Source: Solidesulfovibrio magneticus
GTDB lineage: Bacteria; Desulfobacterota; Desulfovibrionia; Desulfovibrionales; Desulfovibrionaceae
Length of the DNA: 30,619 nt
Direction of reading: 5' to 3'
Assembly (NCBI GenBank): GCA_002482565.1
Contig: DLGG01000026.1
Location: 1 to 30,619, forward strand
In this document: piece after piece, positions 15,986 to 26,138 of the stretch
Position numbering within the stretch: the first letter of the stretch is position 1
How the letters are laid out: every line of letters begins with the position of its first letter
Position numbers and translations under genes: made by a program
Notes under the pieces: model-generated
What the model saw: only the letters and a program-made list of their open reading frames with translations
Database searches by the model: none
Told to the model about the DNA's origin: nothing

Positions 15986-16532
15986 GGCGATACTCCCGTA
16001 TGCGGTAAATGATGCTGGGTGCTTAAGGCCAGGGGGGCGGCGACGGAAGTCGTTTGACATGCGGCGACCGGCAAGGCCGATGACCGGCGTTTTTCCAAGA
16101 TTGGAAAAACGCGCCCCCCTTGGGCAAGGGATACGAAAAACGCGGCCGGGAAGCCAGCAGTATTTTTTGCGCCAACATTCACGCGATGTTGACGTTTTCG
16201 TGTCGGTGAAGCGACTTGTCGCGGACGATGTTCGCTTTCTGGCCGAAAAATGCAATGTCGGCTGCCCGATTCCCGTCGTCGGGGCGCGGTCGGCGGCAAA
16301 CGCCGCCAAACCAGGGCGCTCGACGTGGTTGTCGCGTCAGGGTTTCAAGGCAGGCGTCTGGCGACGGATGGCCCCAAAGGCTTGGCGCGTCGGCCGTGGC
16401 GGCGTGAGACGGCCAAAAACGCGGTTGTCGCGGCGGCGGGGCAGGAGAGGACTGTACAACGCGGGGGGGACGGCGTAGCTTCATGATGCGCAATTTCCGA
16501 TAACGGCCAACCTGCGTCCCCGGAGACCGCCC
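15986..16532. other. Long intergenic region upstream of chemoreceptor 4
   Basis: About 547 bp without a credible gene between two divergent genes. Open frames exist in several phases but none has a ribosome site with a sensible protein. It contains a 26-nt inverted repeat (16087-16112), an A/T-rich patch with AGTATTTTTTGCGCC near 16160, and a small inverted repeat CAACAT/ATGTTG near 16182-16200. The receptor 4 promoter must lie here, but I could not identify it. Confidence 0.5.
16087..16112. repeat. Perfect 12-bp inverted repeat upstream of chemoreceptor 4
   Basis: GCGTTTTTCCAA at 16087-16098, a GA spacer, and TTGGAAAAACGC at 16101-16112. The tight two-base spacer favours a dimeric protein-binding site over an RNA hairpin. 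It is about 100 bp upstream of the start codon of receptor 4. Confidence 0.65.
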
Positions 16533-16709
16533 ATGAGCAACGGCGTATTCCTCCTCGTGCTGATCGGCCTCGGCTTTGCCTTTCTCATTTACTTTCACCA
16601 GCGCTCCAGGAACTACCAAGAGCGCCACCCCGGGGAGGACAACCCGGTGGACAAGTGGATGACGGGCAAGGATGAGAAGGAGGAGAACGATGCGGACGAC
16701 AAACGCTGA
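16533..16709 (+). CDS. Small single-span membrane protein (58 aa), function unknown
   Basis: ATG 16533 to TGA 16707-16709 encodes 58 residues. CGGAGA lies 6 nt upstream. Residues 5-20 form one hydrophobic helix (VFLLVLIGLGFAFLIY), followed by a basic patch (HQRSRNYQERH) and a very acidic/lysine-rich tail (KDEKEENDADDKR). By the positive-inside rule the tail is probably cytoplasmic. The family is not recognised. A partial hairpin at 16714-16744 follows, suggesting a short single-gene transcript between chemoreceptor 4 and uvrA. Confidence 0.75.
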   Translation: MSNGVFLLVLIGLGFAFLIYFHQRSRNYQERHPGEDNPVDKWMTGKDEKEENDADDKR

Positions 16710-16713
16710 GAGA

Positions 16714-16744
16714 GGCGGCGGCATGCTTGGCGCATGGCCGCCGC
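16714..16744 (+). terminator. Possible terminator of the 58-aa gene
   Basis: GGCGGCGGCAT (16714-16724) can pair with ATGGCCGCCGC (16734-16744), with one bulged base, starting just 4 nt after the stop codon. GGTCTTTATC follows, a weak T-tract. A second small palindrome, AGCCTC-GT-GAGGCT, is at 16758-16771. Confidence 0.45.
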
Positions 16745-16805
16745 GGTCTTTATCGAAAGCCTCGTGAGGCTCTGACGATAGCGGGCGTGTCCTGGCGACG
16801 CTCGG

Positions 16806-19562
<2,757 letters not shown>

Positions 19563-19594
19563 CATGCCTCCAAACTGCCAAACGACAAGGAGGC

Positions 19595-19622
19595 AAAATA
19601 AGGACCCTGGCCGGAAAGGCAA
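19595..19622 (-). promoter_or_regulatory. Possible uvrA promoter
   Basis: Read leftward: TTGCCT (19622-19617), 16-nt spacer, TATTTT (19600-19595), about 33 bp upstream of the start codon. Matches are partial. Confidence 0.35.
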
Positions 19623-19807
19623 GGGCGATTGCCAAAATGTCGCCAATCGGGCACACCCTGGAAGCTCATGGACTGTCGCATGGCCCGGCCCGGGGTCTCT
19701 TCTTTTGAGGCTGAGGGACACTTGGAAAGATTGCGGTTAACACTCGTTTACATTATGTCGATCTTGCCGGGCCGCCCGCGCGGCGCTTCCCCGGCAAAGG
19801 AGCGACC

Positions 19808-20863
19808 ATGCGCTACGAGGTCCCCTTTGTGCCCGATCCGGCCTACGGCGCGCTGCTTGCCGGCGCGGCGGACAGGCTGGCCGGGGTCTACTTCCGGCTC
19901 GGTCCCGAAACCCCGGACGCCCGCATGCCCGGCCTGGCTGATCCCTCGCCCATGGAACTGGCCGCCGGCTTGTCGGGCCTGCCGCCCATGCCCCGCTTGG
20001 GCCTGCTCAACGCCGCCTTCCACGTCCAGGAAACCCTGTCCAAGGACGGGCTGCGCGACCTGCTCATGCTCCTCGACGGCTATCTGGCGGCCGGGGCGCT
20101 GACCGGCATCGTGTACGCCGACCAGTACTTGCTGCAGGCCCTCTCCGACGCCTCGCCGTCAGTGGCCCGGGAGCTGTGCGCCGTGCCGGGCATCAATTTC
20201 CGGCTGGACAGCTTCGAGCGGGCGGCGGCCGTGGTGGACGCGGCCTGCTCCACCCGGTTTCGCCCGCCGCCGCGCCTGATCCTTGACCGCGACGTCAACC
20301 GCGACCTTGACGGGTTGACCGCCCTGGCCGGGAAGCTGCGCCGGGAGTGGCCGGACATGGGGCTTGGGCTTATGGCCAACGAGGGTTGCCTCTACGCCTG
20401 CCCCTACAAGCAGGCCCACGACGCCCATATCGCGTTGTCGCGCCTGGCCGCCTGCCGGATCGGGCCGGACCTCAACCGCGACCTGGGCTGTCTGCGCAGC
20501 TTCGCCGAAGCGCCGGGACGCCTGCTCGCCTCGCCCAGCATCCGTCCCGAGGACGCCGGGCGCTACGAGGGCCTGGTCGATTGCCTGAAGCTGTGCGGCC
20601 GCAGCCGGCCGGCGGCTGATGTGCGGGCCATTGTCGCGGCCTATCTGGAGGGGCGCTTCGAGGGCAACCTGATCTGGCTCCTGGACGCCCAGGAGATGCT
20701 CTCCGACCGCTTCGCCATCGACAACGCCGCCTTGCCCGAGGATTTCTTCGAGGTGACGGCGTCGTGTTCCCGGCGCTGCGCCGCCTGCCGCTATTGCGAT
20801 GAGTTGGCCGAGCGCCTGCTCGTCACCCGCGCCCCCGGCCTTGTGCCCTACGGCGCCGGCTGA
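19808..20863 (+). CDS. U32 peptidase-like / UbiU-type protein with C-terminal cysteine cluster
   Basis: A 351-residue soluble protein. The core motifs fit the U32 peptidase superfamily (which includes UbiU/UbiV and tRNA hydroxylation factors that bind an Fe-S cluster): NEGCLYACPYKQAHD (~191-205), SPSIRPEDAGRYEGLVDCLKLCGR split over ~242-264, and AAYLEGRFEGNL (~277-288). Ten or more cysteines are present, including C194/C198 and a C-terminal cluster C320-x3-C324-x2-C327-x2-C330, so an iron-sulfur cluster is likely. Classical U32 proteolytic activity is not shown by the sequence. ATG 19808 has AAGGAG 5 nt upstream. It is divergent from uvrA. The substrate is unknown; an oxygen-independent hydroxylation or radical-linked modification is an inference from relatives. 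Confidence 0.75.
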   Translation: MRYEVPFVPDPAYGALLAGAADRLAGVYFRLGPETPDARMPGLADPSPMELAAGLSGLPPMPRLGLLNAAFHVQETLSKDGLRDLLMLLDGYLAAGALTGIVYADQYLLQALSDASPSVARELCAVPGINFRLDSFERAAAVVDAACSTRFRPPPRLILDRDVNRDLDGLTALAGKLRREWPDMGLGLMANEGCLYACPYKQAHDAHIALSRLAACRIGPDLNRDLGCLRSFAEAPGRLLASPSIRPEDAGRYEGLVDCLKLCGRSRPAADVRAIVAAYLEGRFEGNLIWLLDAQEMLSDRFAIDNAALPEDFFEVTASCSRRCAACRYCDELAERLLVTRAPGLVPYGAG

Positions 20864-21021
20864 ACAGGCAAGGGACGGTCGGCCCCGTCCGGCCCTGGCC
20901 GGTGTTTCCGGGGTGGCGGCAGGGCGCGGAATCGGCCCGGCCAGGCCGCCGGGGAAGCGCGGATGGTCCGGGCCGGTTTTTCGCGCCGAAGCCGGCGGAC
21001 CAGGCCGGCCTTGCGCAAAAA

Positions 21022-21055
21022 AAGCGCCGGCTCCCCGCCCGGGGAGCCGGCGCTT
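21022..21055 (-). terminator. Terminator of the queD-queE-queC operon
   Basis: A perfect 15-bp stem, AAGCGCCGGCTCCCC at 21022-21036 and its complement at 21041-21055, with a GCCC loop on the plus strand. Reading leftward, the stem is followed by a run of T (TTTTT at 21021-21017). It begins about 19 bp after the queC stop. Confidence 0.9.
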
Positions 21056-21073
21056 GTGCCTACAAGGCCAGGG

Positions 21074-21781
21074 CTACAGGCTCGGCCGGTAGCGGGTGGG
21101 GTCGGCCACGCCGGCTTCCTCGAAGCCCTTTTTGCGCAGCAAACAGCTGTCGCAGCGGCCGCAGGCCAGGCCGTCCGGGTCCGGGTCGTAGCAGGAATGG
21201 GTCAGCCCATAGTCCACGCCCAGGCTCGTGCCGAGTTCCACGATGCCGGCTTTGGACAGCTGCAACAGCGGGGTGTGGATGCGGATGGCCAGCCGGCCTT
21301 CCACCGCTTCCTTGACGGCCAGGTTGGCCATGGCCTCAAAGGCGCCGATGAATTCCGGCCGGCAGTCGGGATAGCCCGAATAGTCCAGGGCGTTGACGCC
21401 GATGTAGATGTCGCTGGCTCCGAGCACCTCGGCCCAGCCCAGGGCCATGGACAGGAAGATGGTGTTGCGGGCCGGCACGTAGGTGACCGGAATGTCGGCT
21501 TCCATTTCGTGGACGTCGCGGTCCTTGGGCACGTCGATGTCGGCGGTCAGCGCCGAGCCGCCGATGGCCCCCAGGGGCAGGGGCAGGATCAGGTGGGTGG
21601 CCACGGCCATGGCCTTGGCCACCCGGCGGGCGGCCTCCAGCTCCACCTTGTGGCGCTGGCCGTATTCGAAACTCAGCGCGCACGGCAAAAATCCGTCGCG
21701 TCGAGCCACGGCCAGGCAGGTGGTGGAATCCAGGCCCCCGGAAAAAAGGACCACGGCTTTTGGGGGTACGTCGGTCGTCAT
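21074..21781 (-). CDS. queC: 7-cyano-7-deazaguanine synthase (QueC)
   Basis: QueC turns 7-carboxy-7-deazaguanine into preQ0 using ATP and ammonia. The 235-residue product has the PP-loop SGGLDST (residues 14-20), the FEYGQRH segment typical of QueC, the YVPARNTIFL and GVNALDYSGYPDCRPEF blocks, and a zinc site C197, C207, C210, C213 near the end. AAGGAG lies 9 nt before ATG 21781, and 18 bp separate it from the queE stop, so it is the last gene of the queD-queE-queC operon. A strong terminator follows. Confidence 0.97.
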   Translation of the reverse strand: MTTDVPPKAVVLFSGGLDSTTCLAVARRDGFLPCALSFEYGQRHKVELEAARRVAKAMAVATHLILPLPLGAIGGSALTADIDVPKDRDVHEMEADIPVTYVPARNTIFLSMALGWAEVLGASDIYIGVNALDYSGYPDCRPEFIGAFEAMANLAVKEAVEGRLAIRIHTPLLQLSKAGIVELGTSLGVDYGLTHSCYDPDPDGLACGRCDSCLLRKKGFEEAGVADPTRYRPSL

Positions 21782-21799
21782 GGCGGCCGTCTCCTTTTG

Positions 21800-22432
21800 T
21801 CAGACGCCCCGGGCGTCGGGGCTCCAGATGTGCTTGTGCAGTTGCAGCCCCAGACGCGCCTGGACCCGGTCGGCCACCATCCAGGCGGCCAGATCGGCCG
21901 GGGCAAGGGTCGCGGCCACGGGCGAAAAGTGGACGATGTGCGTGCGCCAGATCCGTGAGGCGATGTCCAGGGCGAAATCGTAGTCGGTTCGGTCGGCCAG
22001 CACGAACTTCACCTCGTCGTGGGGGCGCAGCCGCTCCAGATTGCCGTAATCGTTGCGATGCTCCATGCCGCTGCCCGGACATTTGACGTCCACCACGGCC
22101 GTGGCCCGGGCATCGAGCACGGCGATGTCGAAGCTGCCGTTGGTCTCGACCAGCACGGTCAGGTCCAGATCGCACAGGCGCTTGACCAGTTCCGGGGTCT
22201 GCGGGGCCAGAAGCGGCTCGCCGCCGGTCACTTCCACCAGCGGCAGCCCCAGCCCGGCCAGGGCGGCCGTGGCGTCGGCCACGGTCATTTCGGCGTAGGA
22301 ATCCCCGGCATGCAGGGTGTCGCACCAGCGGCAGGCCAGATTGCAGCCCGACAGGCGCAAAAAGCCGCAGGGCCAGCCGGCATAGCTCGACTCGCCCTGG
22401 ATGCTGGCAAATATTTCGTGGACCTTCAGCAT
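21800..22432 (-). CDS. queE: 7-carboxy-7-deazaguanine synthase (QueE, radical SAM)
   Basis: QueE rearranges 6-carboxy-tetrahydropterin to 7-carboxy-7-deazaguanine. The 210-residue product has the radical-SAM cluster motif C30-x3-C34-x2-C37, the QGESSYAGWPCGFLRLSGCN region that marks QueE, and VTGGEPLL (~67-74) for SAM binding. The N-terminus is MLKVHEIFASIQGE. ATG 22432 overlaps the TGA of queD by one base (TGATG); a GTG one codon earlier is an alternative. GAGG 7-8 nt before serves as ribosome site inside the end of queD. It is the middle gene of the queDEC operon. Confidence 0.96.
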   Translation of the reverse strand: MLKVHEIFASIQGESSYAGWPCGFLRLSGCNLACRWCDTLHAGDSYAEMTVADATAALAGLGLPLVEVTGGEPLLAPQTPELVKRLCDLDLTVLVETNGSFDIAVLDARATAVVDVKCPGSGMEHRNDYGNLERLRPHDEVKFVLADRTDYDFALDIASRIWRTHIVHFSPVAATLAPADLAAWMVADRVQARLGLQLHKHIWSPDARGV

Positions 22433-22803
22433 CACGCCTCGCGGCAGGTGGCGGCCAAGCCACGGCTTTCCACCACGGTCACGGCCGTGACGCGAACCCT
22501 TCCGTCGTCGAGCCGGGCCTTGAGCTTGGCCAGGATGTAGCCGGCCAGCACCTCGGCCGTGGGCGGATCAAGGGCGGGCACGTCGTTTAGGCAGGCGTGG
22601 TCCAGATCGGCGAAAATGGCCTCCATGGCCGTGCGGACATCCAGGAAATCCGCCACCATGCCGTTTCTCAGGCTGTCGGCGCAAATCTCGGCCGTGACCT
22701 GGAAATTGTGGCCGTGCATGGCGGCGCAGGGGCCGGGATGGCCCGGCAGACGGTGGGCGGCGCTGAAGTCGCCGGCAACGGCGATGGTATAGATCGGCGG
22801 CAT
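22432..22803 (-). CDS. queD: 6-carboxy-5,6,7,8-tetrahydropterin synthase (QueD)
   Basis: QueD makes 6-carboxy-tetrahydropterin from dihydroneopterin triphosphate, in the cytoplasm. The 123-residue product has the signature C26-x3-H30-G-H32 (CAAMHGH), the zinc ligands H17, H30 and H32, FSAAHRL, and VVESRG (~110-115) with the glutamate that holds the pterin. Length is typical. GGGAGAG precedes the ATG at 22803. It is the first gene of the queDEC operon and lies divergent from queF, with about 108 bp between the start codons. Confidence 0.95.
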   Translation of the reverse strand: MPPIYTIAVAGDFSAAHRLPGHPGPCAAMHGHNFQVTAEICADSLRNGMVADFLDVRTAMEAIFADLDHACLNDVPALDPPTAEVLAGYILAKLKARLDDGRVRVTAVTVVESRGLAATCREA

Positions 22804-22823
22804 GGTTGGGACTCTCCCTGGCG

Positions 22824-22871
22824 TTGAACATCGGGGCGAGGAAAGCTATGGAGGGTCGCCCGAAAGGTCAA
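22824..22871. promoter_or_regulatory. Overlapping divergent promoters of queD and queF
   Basis: Rightward: TTGAAC (22824-22829), 17 bp, TATGGA (22847-22852). Leftward: TTGACC (22871-22866), 17 bp, TAGCTT (22848-22843). The two -10 regions overlap in AAGCTATGGA, so RNA polymerase could use only one at a time. Box matches are moderate; both spacers are ideal. No preQ1 riboswitch-like sequence was seen in either leader. Confidence 0.4.
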
Positions 22872-22911
22872 GACAACCACGGCCGCTCCCGGCCGTCAAG
22901 GAGACGTACCC

Positions 22912-23343
22912 ATGCCGCATCGCGTACCCAGAGACGACGTCAGCACGCTTAAAACCCTCGGCCAGGGGGCCACGGTCTACCCGAGAAACGTCACCCCCGG
23001 CCTGCTCGAAACCTTCCCCAACGCCTTCCCGGACCGGCGCTACGACATCACCTTCGCCTCCGACGAGTTCACGAGCCTGTGCCCCAAGACCGGCCAGCCC
23101 GACTTCGGCACCATCACCATCCGCTACGTGCCCGACAAGCTGTGCATCGAATCCAAGTCGCTCAAGCTTTACCTTTTCAGCTACCGCGACGAAGGCGCTT
23201 TCATGGAGACGCTTACCAACCGCATCCTCGACGACCTCGTGGAAGTCTGCCAGCCGCGCCATATGGAAGTCACCGGCGACTTCGCCGCTCGCGGCGGCAT
23301 CACCATCTCGGTGACGGCGACGTATGTGAAAGAGCAGAAATAG
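22912..23343 (+). CDS. queF: preQ0 reductase, NADPH-dependent (QueF)
   Basis: QueF reduces the nitrile of preQ0 to the aminomethyl group of preQ1 with NADPH. The 143-residue product is the short, single-domain type. It has the catalytic cysteine in SLCPKTGQPDF (C57, with D64 as proton donor) and the QueF motif ESKSLKLY (80-87). AAGGAG lies 8 nt upstream of ATG 22912, with a 6-bp hairpin (ACGGCC/GGCCGT, 22879-22896) just before it. With queD, queE and queC on the other strand, all steps from dihydroneopterin triphosphate to preQ1 are encoded here. Confidence 0.96.
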   Translation: MPHRVPRDDVSTLKTLGQGATVYPRNVTPGLLETFPNAFPDRRYDITFASDEFTSLCPKTGQPDFGTITIRYVPDKLCIESKSLKLYLFSYRDEGAFMETLTNRILDDLVEVCQPRHMEVTGDFAARGGITISVTATYVKEQK

Positions 23344-23373
23344 GAAGAAAAAAGAGGAAGATGCCTCCGGCGG

Positions 23374-23401
23374 CTGGGGGCCTGAGGCCCCCAGACCCCC
23401 C
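23374..23401. repeat. GC-rich palindromic dispersed element, copy 1
   Basis: CTGGGGGCC-TGA-GGCCCCCAG (23374-23394) followed by ACCCCCC; the 28-nt segment is identical to the reverse complement of 30592-30619. It lies between the convergent ends of queF and the YihY gene. The 9-bp stem has no T-tract, so it may be a repeat element, a weak terminator, or both. Confidence 0.8.
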
Positions 23402-23415
23402 ATCTGGAAGAGGGG

Positions 23416-24315
23416 TCAGCCCCTGGAGCGGCGGGACAGGCGGCCGGCGCGCAGGCGGTCGAAGAGGCTGGCCGGCGAAAGCCGCCGCCGTAGGGCCGAC
23501 GGGCCATGGTCGCGCCGCCACAGGCGCAGGAACCAGGCTCCCCACAGCACGAGACAGGCGTTGTACTGCAGCCACAACAAAAACAGCACCGCCCCGCCCA
23601 GGGAGCCGTATACGAGTTCGTAGCGCCCGCCATGGGCCACGAACTGCCCAAAAGCCGTCGTCACCGCCCAGGCCGCCACGGCCAGCAGGGCCGAGACGCC
23701 GGCGATGGCCCGAAGCGGCCGCCGGCCCGGCAAAAAAAGCAGATAGGCGGCGGCGAACATGCCGGTCAGGCAGATAACGCCCCAGGCCGCCGACCACTGG
23801 CGCGCCAGACTGCCGCGCGGCTCCAGGCGCGGCAGATAGGCCAGATACAGGGCCGCCGTCAGCGCCCCCAGAAACAGCACGCCGGCAATCGCCCCCCAGG
23901 CCGCGCTGACAAGTCGCGCGGCCAGGGGCGGCCGTTCTTCCGAAGCCGCCTCGCCAAGGGGCCGGCGAAGCGCCCGGCGAAACGCCCCCAGAAACAGCCA
24001 CGACGACCACAGCACAAACACCGCGCTTTCCAGCGAAAACCCCGGCGAGGCCCACAGCAGCCGTCTGGCCCGGGACACCAGCAGTTCGTCGATATACGGC
24101 GTGAGGATGGCAAGCTGGCGGCGCAGGGCCATCTGGCCGGTCCAGTTTTCGCCCGATACCGCCCCGCACAGGGCCAGCATGGCAAAAAGCAGCGGCACCG
24201 ACGACAGGAGCGCGTAAAAGGCCAGGGCGGCGGCCTGGGTCGGCCCGCCCGCGCGGAAAAAGGCGGCCGTGGCCTTGACGGCCAAGCGTCCGACTTCCCG
24301 CAGCCAGGCGGTCAT
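23416..24315 (-). CDS. YihY/BrkB family inner-membrane protein
   Basis: A 299-residue membrane protein with about six hydrophobic helices. The N-terminal block TQAAALAFYALLSSVPLLFAML matches the family hallmark 'AaALAFYtLlSLvPL', and the C-terminal YGSLGGAVLFLLWLQYNACLVLWGA block matches 'YGslgavillLlwlyl.s..illGAe'. The biochemical function of YihY proteins is not established; some were mis-annotated as RNase BN. It is the last gene of the phosphatase-phytase operon. The start is uncertain: ATG 24315 has only a weak GACGGGA upstream, while TTG 24345 overlaps the phytase stop (TTGA) and has GGAGG 9 nt before. The C-terminus is Arg-rich. Confidence 0.88.
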   Translation of the reverse strand: MTAWLREVGRLAVKATAAFFRAGGPTQAAALAFYALLSSVPLLFAMLALCGAVSGENWTGQMALRRQLAILTPYIDELLVSRARRLLWASPGFSLESAVFVLWSSWLFLGAFRRALRRPLGEAASEERPPLAARLVSAAWGAIAGVLFLGALTAALYLAYLPRLEPRGSLARQWSAAWGVICLTGMFAAAYLLFLPGRRPLRAIAGVSALLAVAAWAVTTAFGQFVAHGGRYELVYGSLGGAVLFLLWLQYNACLVLWGAWFLRLWRRDHGPSALRRRLSPASLFDRLRAGRLSRRSRG

Positions 24316-24341
24316 TTCCCGTCGCCGCAACCGGGCCAGGA

Positions 24342-25337
24342 TCAAGGCTTCGCGCCTCCGGCCAGCCAGGCCGTCCAGCCCAGGGGCGCGCCGCCGGGAT
24401 TGGCCCGGGCGTAGTCGTAAAACCGGCGCAGAAAGTCCAACCGCTGCCGGGCCAGGGCGTCGCGGCCCGGGGCGCTGCCGCCGCTGGTCTTGGCCAGATC
24501 CGAGCCGCCCAGGGCCTTCTGGCGGGCGATGATGTCCTCGAAGGCCACGGCCTGAGCGTTTCGCAGCATGTCGACCAGGGTCATGAAGGTGGTGGTGCGT
24601 CCGGCCCCGCCCCGGCAGTGGAAATGCAGCCAGACGTCCTGGGGCAGGCTGCGATAAAACCGCACGAACCGTTCGACCACGGCGTCGTCGGGCCGGGTAT
24701 GGTCGGACACGGCCAGCCGCAGATAGCCCAGGCCCAGGGACGCGGCGGCCTGGGCTTCGCTCACGGCCGGCAAAGGACCGAGGGTCAGGGGCGTTGGGCC
24801 GCCGCGCTTGGCTTCCCGGGCCACGACAATGCCCGGGCGTTCGTCGATGGCGGCCAAGAGCGCGGCTTCGGCTGCGGCCACGAAAGCGGCGTCGCGGCCT
24901 GGATTGCCCTGGTTGTCGGGCAGCCGCCAGGACACGGCGGCGTCGCCGAGAAAGCCGTGGGATTCCCGGCGCAGATCGACGATGACGGCGCGCGGCGGGA
25001 ATTGCTGGCGCATAAGGGCCAGCCCGGCCAGGGAGAACTGGCTGCTGCCGGAGACGCGCAGCCCGTTTAAGCCCTCCCGGGAAGGAACCAAGGCTCCGTC
25101 CTGCCCTGCCAGGGGGAAAAAGCAGGTGCGAAACCGATGGGGCAGGGCGCTGGCGGCAGCGGCGTCCAGGGTCAAAACCCCGACGTCCGGTCCGGGTTCG
25201 GCCGAGGCGGCGACAACCGGCCCGGCCAGGAGCAGGGCCAGCGCCAGGGCCAACAGTCCGGCCAGGGGCCAAGGCGCAAAAGGGGGCGGCCGGCGGGACA
25301 ATCGAAGGCGGCGGGATGGCGGCGGCAGGGCGGACAT
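24342..25337 (-). CDS. Exported PTP-like (cysteine) phytase / inositol phosphatase
   Basis: A 331-residue protein. The active-site P-loop HCRGGAGRTTTFM has C241 as nucleophile and R247, matching the HCxxGxGRTTTFM motif of protein-tyrosine-phosphatase-like phytases described in anaerobes such as Selenomonas ruminantium. SDHTRPDD (~211-218) fits the mobile general-acid loop, and GF-GDAAVSW and EDIIARQKALGG are also family-like. These enzymes remove phosphates from inositol hexakisphosphate. A basic N-terminus (RRLRLSRR) and hydrophobic stretch (~25-43, ending VVAASA) form an exported signal peptide or anchor. Start ATG 25337 has GGGAGGGAG upstream, 12 bp after the acid phosphatase stop. Activity on phytate is inferred from the family; other phosphoesters are possible. 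Confidence 0.85.
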   Translation of the reverse strand: MSALPPPSRRLRLSRRPPPFAPWPLAGLLALALALLLAGPVVAASAEPGPDVGVLTLDAAAASALPHRFRTCFFPLAGQDGALVPSREGLNGLRVSGSSQFSLAGLALMRQQFPPRAVIVDLRRESHGFLGDAAVSWRLPDNQGNPGRDAAFVAAAEAALLAAIDERPGIVVAREAKRGGPTPLTLGPLPAVSEAQAAASLGLGYLRLAVSDHTRPDDAVVERFVRFYRSLPQDVWLHFHCRGGAGRTTTFMTLVDMLRNAQAVAFEDIIARQKALGGSDLAKTSGGSAPGRDALARQRLDFLRRFYDYARANPGGAPLGWTAWLAGGAKP

Positions 25338-25349
25338 GGCTCCCTCCCG

Positions 25350-26045
25350 TTACTGGGCCAGCCCCAGGGCGCTGCGGACTTCGGCCCGGGCGGCGGCATA
25401 CTGCTGCTGGAACTCGGGGCTGTTGAACAGGAAGGCGGCGATGACCGTGCCGGCGATGCGGCCGGCGGCCACGTCGCTGGGGTAGTGCACGCCGCCGATC
25501 TCCCGGTTGAAACGGTACTGTTCTGCCCGAGCCGCCAGGGCTTGGGCCTTTTCCGGGACCATGTTGGCCAGGATAATGGCCATCAAGGTGCCGTAGGTGG
25601 AATGGCCGCTGGGGTAGGAGGCGTTGCCGGGCTTGTGGACGCAGGGATTGATTTGCGTACTGACGGCATAGGGTCGGGGACGGTCCCAGTGCTTCTTGGC
25701 GTTGCCGAGAATGGCGTCGCCGTTTTCCTTGACCGCCTTGAAAAAGGCCGCCGCGACCGGCAGTTTTTCAGCCGTGAACTGCGGGCCGACCACGTCGGCG
25801 AAGCGGAAGACCTCGCGCGCGGCGTCGGCCTGGGCAAAGGCCGCCATATCCGGGGTGCGGTCCTTTTGCAATTGCAGGAGCAGGGCGATTTCGTCGCGCT
25901 GCTCGGCCGAATCCATGGCCGGCGGCGGCGGCAGCAGCCGGGCCAGATCGACTTGCCGCGGGCTGACGAACAGGGTTTCGGACCAAGCAAATTGCGGCAG
26001 GGACAGGAGCAAGACCAGCAGGAGCAGGCGTAACCGGGCAAGCAT
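25350..26045 (-). CDS. Exported acid phosphatase, PAP2 superfamily (class A-like)
   Basis: A 231-residue secreted phosphatase. It begins with a typical signal peptide (residues 1-22, LLLLVLLLSLPQFAWS). The three phosphatase motifs of the PAP2/vanadium-haloperoxidase superfamily are present: K117-x6-R124-P125 (KHWDRPRP), P145-S-G-H148 and R181-x5-H187-x3-D191, with H187 the expected nucleophile. The arrangement fits bacterial class A non-specific acid phosphatases (PhoN type). ATG 26045 is chosen because GGAGG precedes it and the signal peptide follows. It is the first gene of an operon with the phytase and the YihY protein, behind the promoter at 26110-26138. No Pho box was recognised. Confidence 0.92.
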   Translation of the reverse strand: MLARLRLLLLVLLLSLPQFAWSETLFVSPRQVDLARLLPPPPAMDSAEQRDEIALLLQLQKDRTPDMAAFAQADAAREVFRFADVVGPQFTAEKLPVAAAFFKAVKENGDAILGNAKKHWDRPRPYAVSTQINPCVHKPGNASYPSGHSTYGTLMAIILANMVPEKAQALAARAEQYRFNREIGGVHYPSDVAAGRIAGTVIAAFLFNSPEFQQQYAAARAEVRSALGLAQ

Positions 26046-26109
26046 GGCGAACCTCCACGGGGTGGCGGGCAATGGGCCGGCCGGGACGGCCCGGCCGGGG
26101 CTGGCCCAC

Positions 26110-26138
26110 GTTATAGGGCCTTGGCCGGCGGCTGTCAC
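26110..26138 (-). promoter_or_regulatory. Sigma70-type promoter of the phosphatase-phytase operon
   Basis: Read leftward: GTGACA (26138-26133), a 17-bp spacer, TATAAC (26115-26110). Both boxes differ from consensus by one base and the spacing is ideal. The expected transcript starts around 26103, giving a leader of about 58 nt. Confidence 0.7.

Noticed and set aside
16150..16200. Sigma54 or sigma28 promoter before receptor 4
   Set aside because: GG and GC doublets are 15 bp apart instead of 12, and no TAAA/GCCGATAA pair is present.
22804..22911. preQ1 riboswitch upstream of the queuosine genes
   Set aside because: Neither leader has the class I core or A-rich tail; only a short 6-bp hairpin is present.
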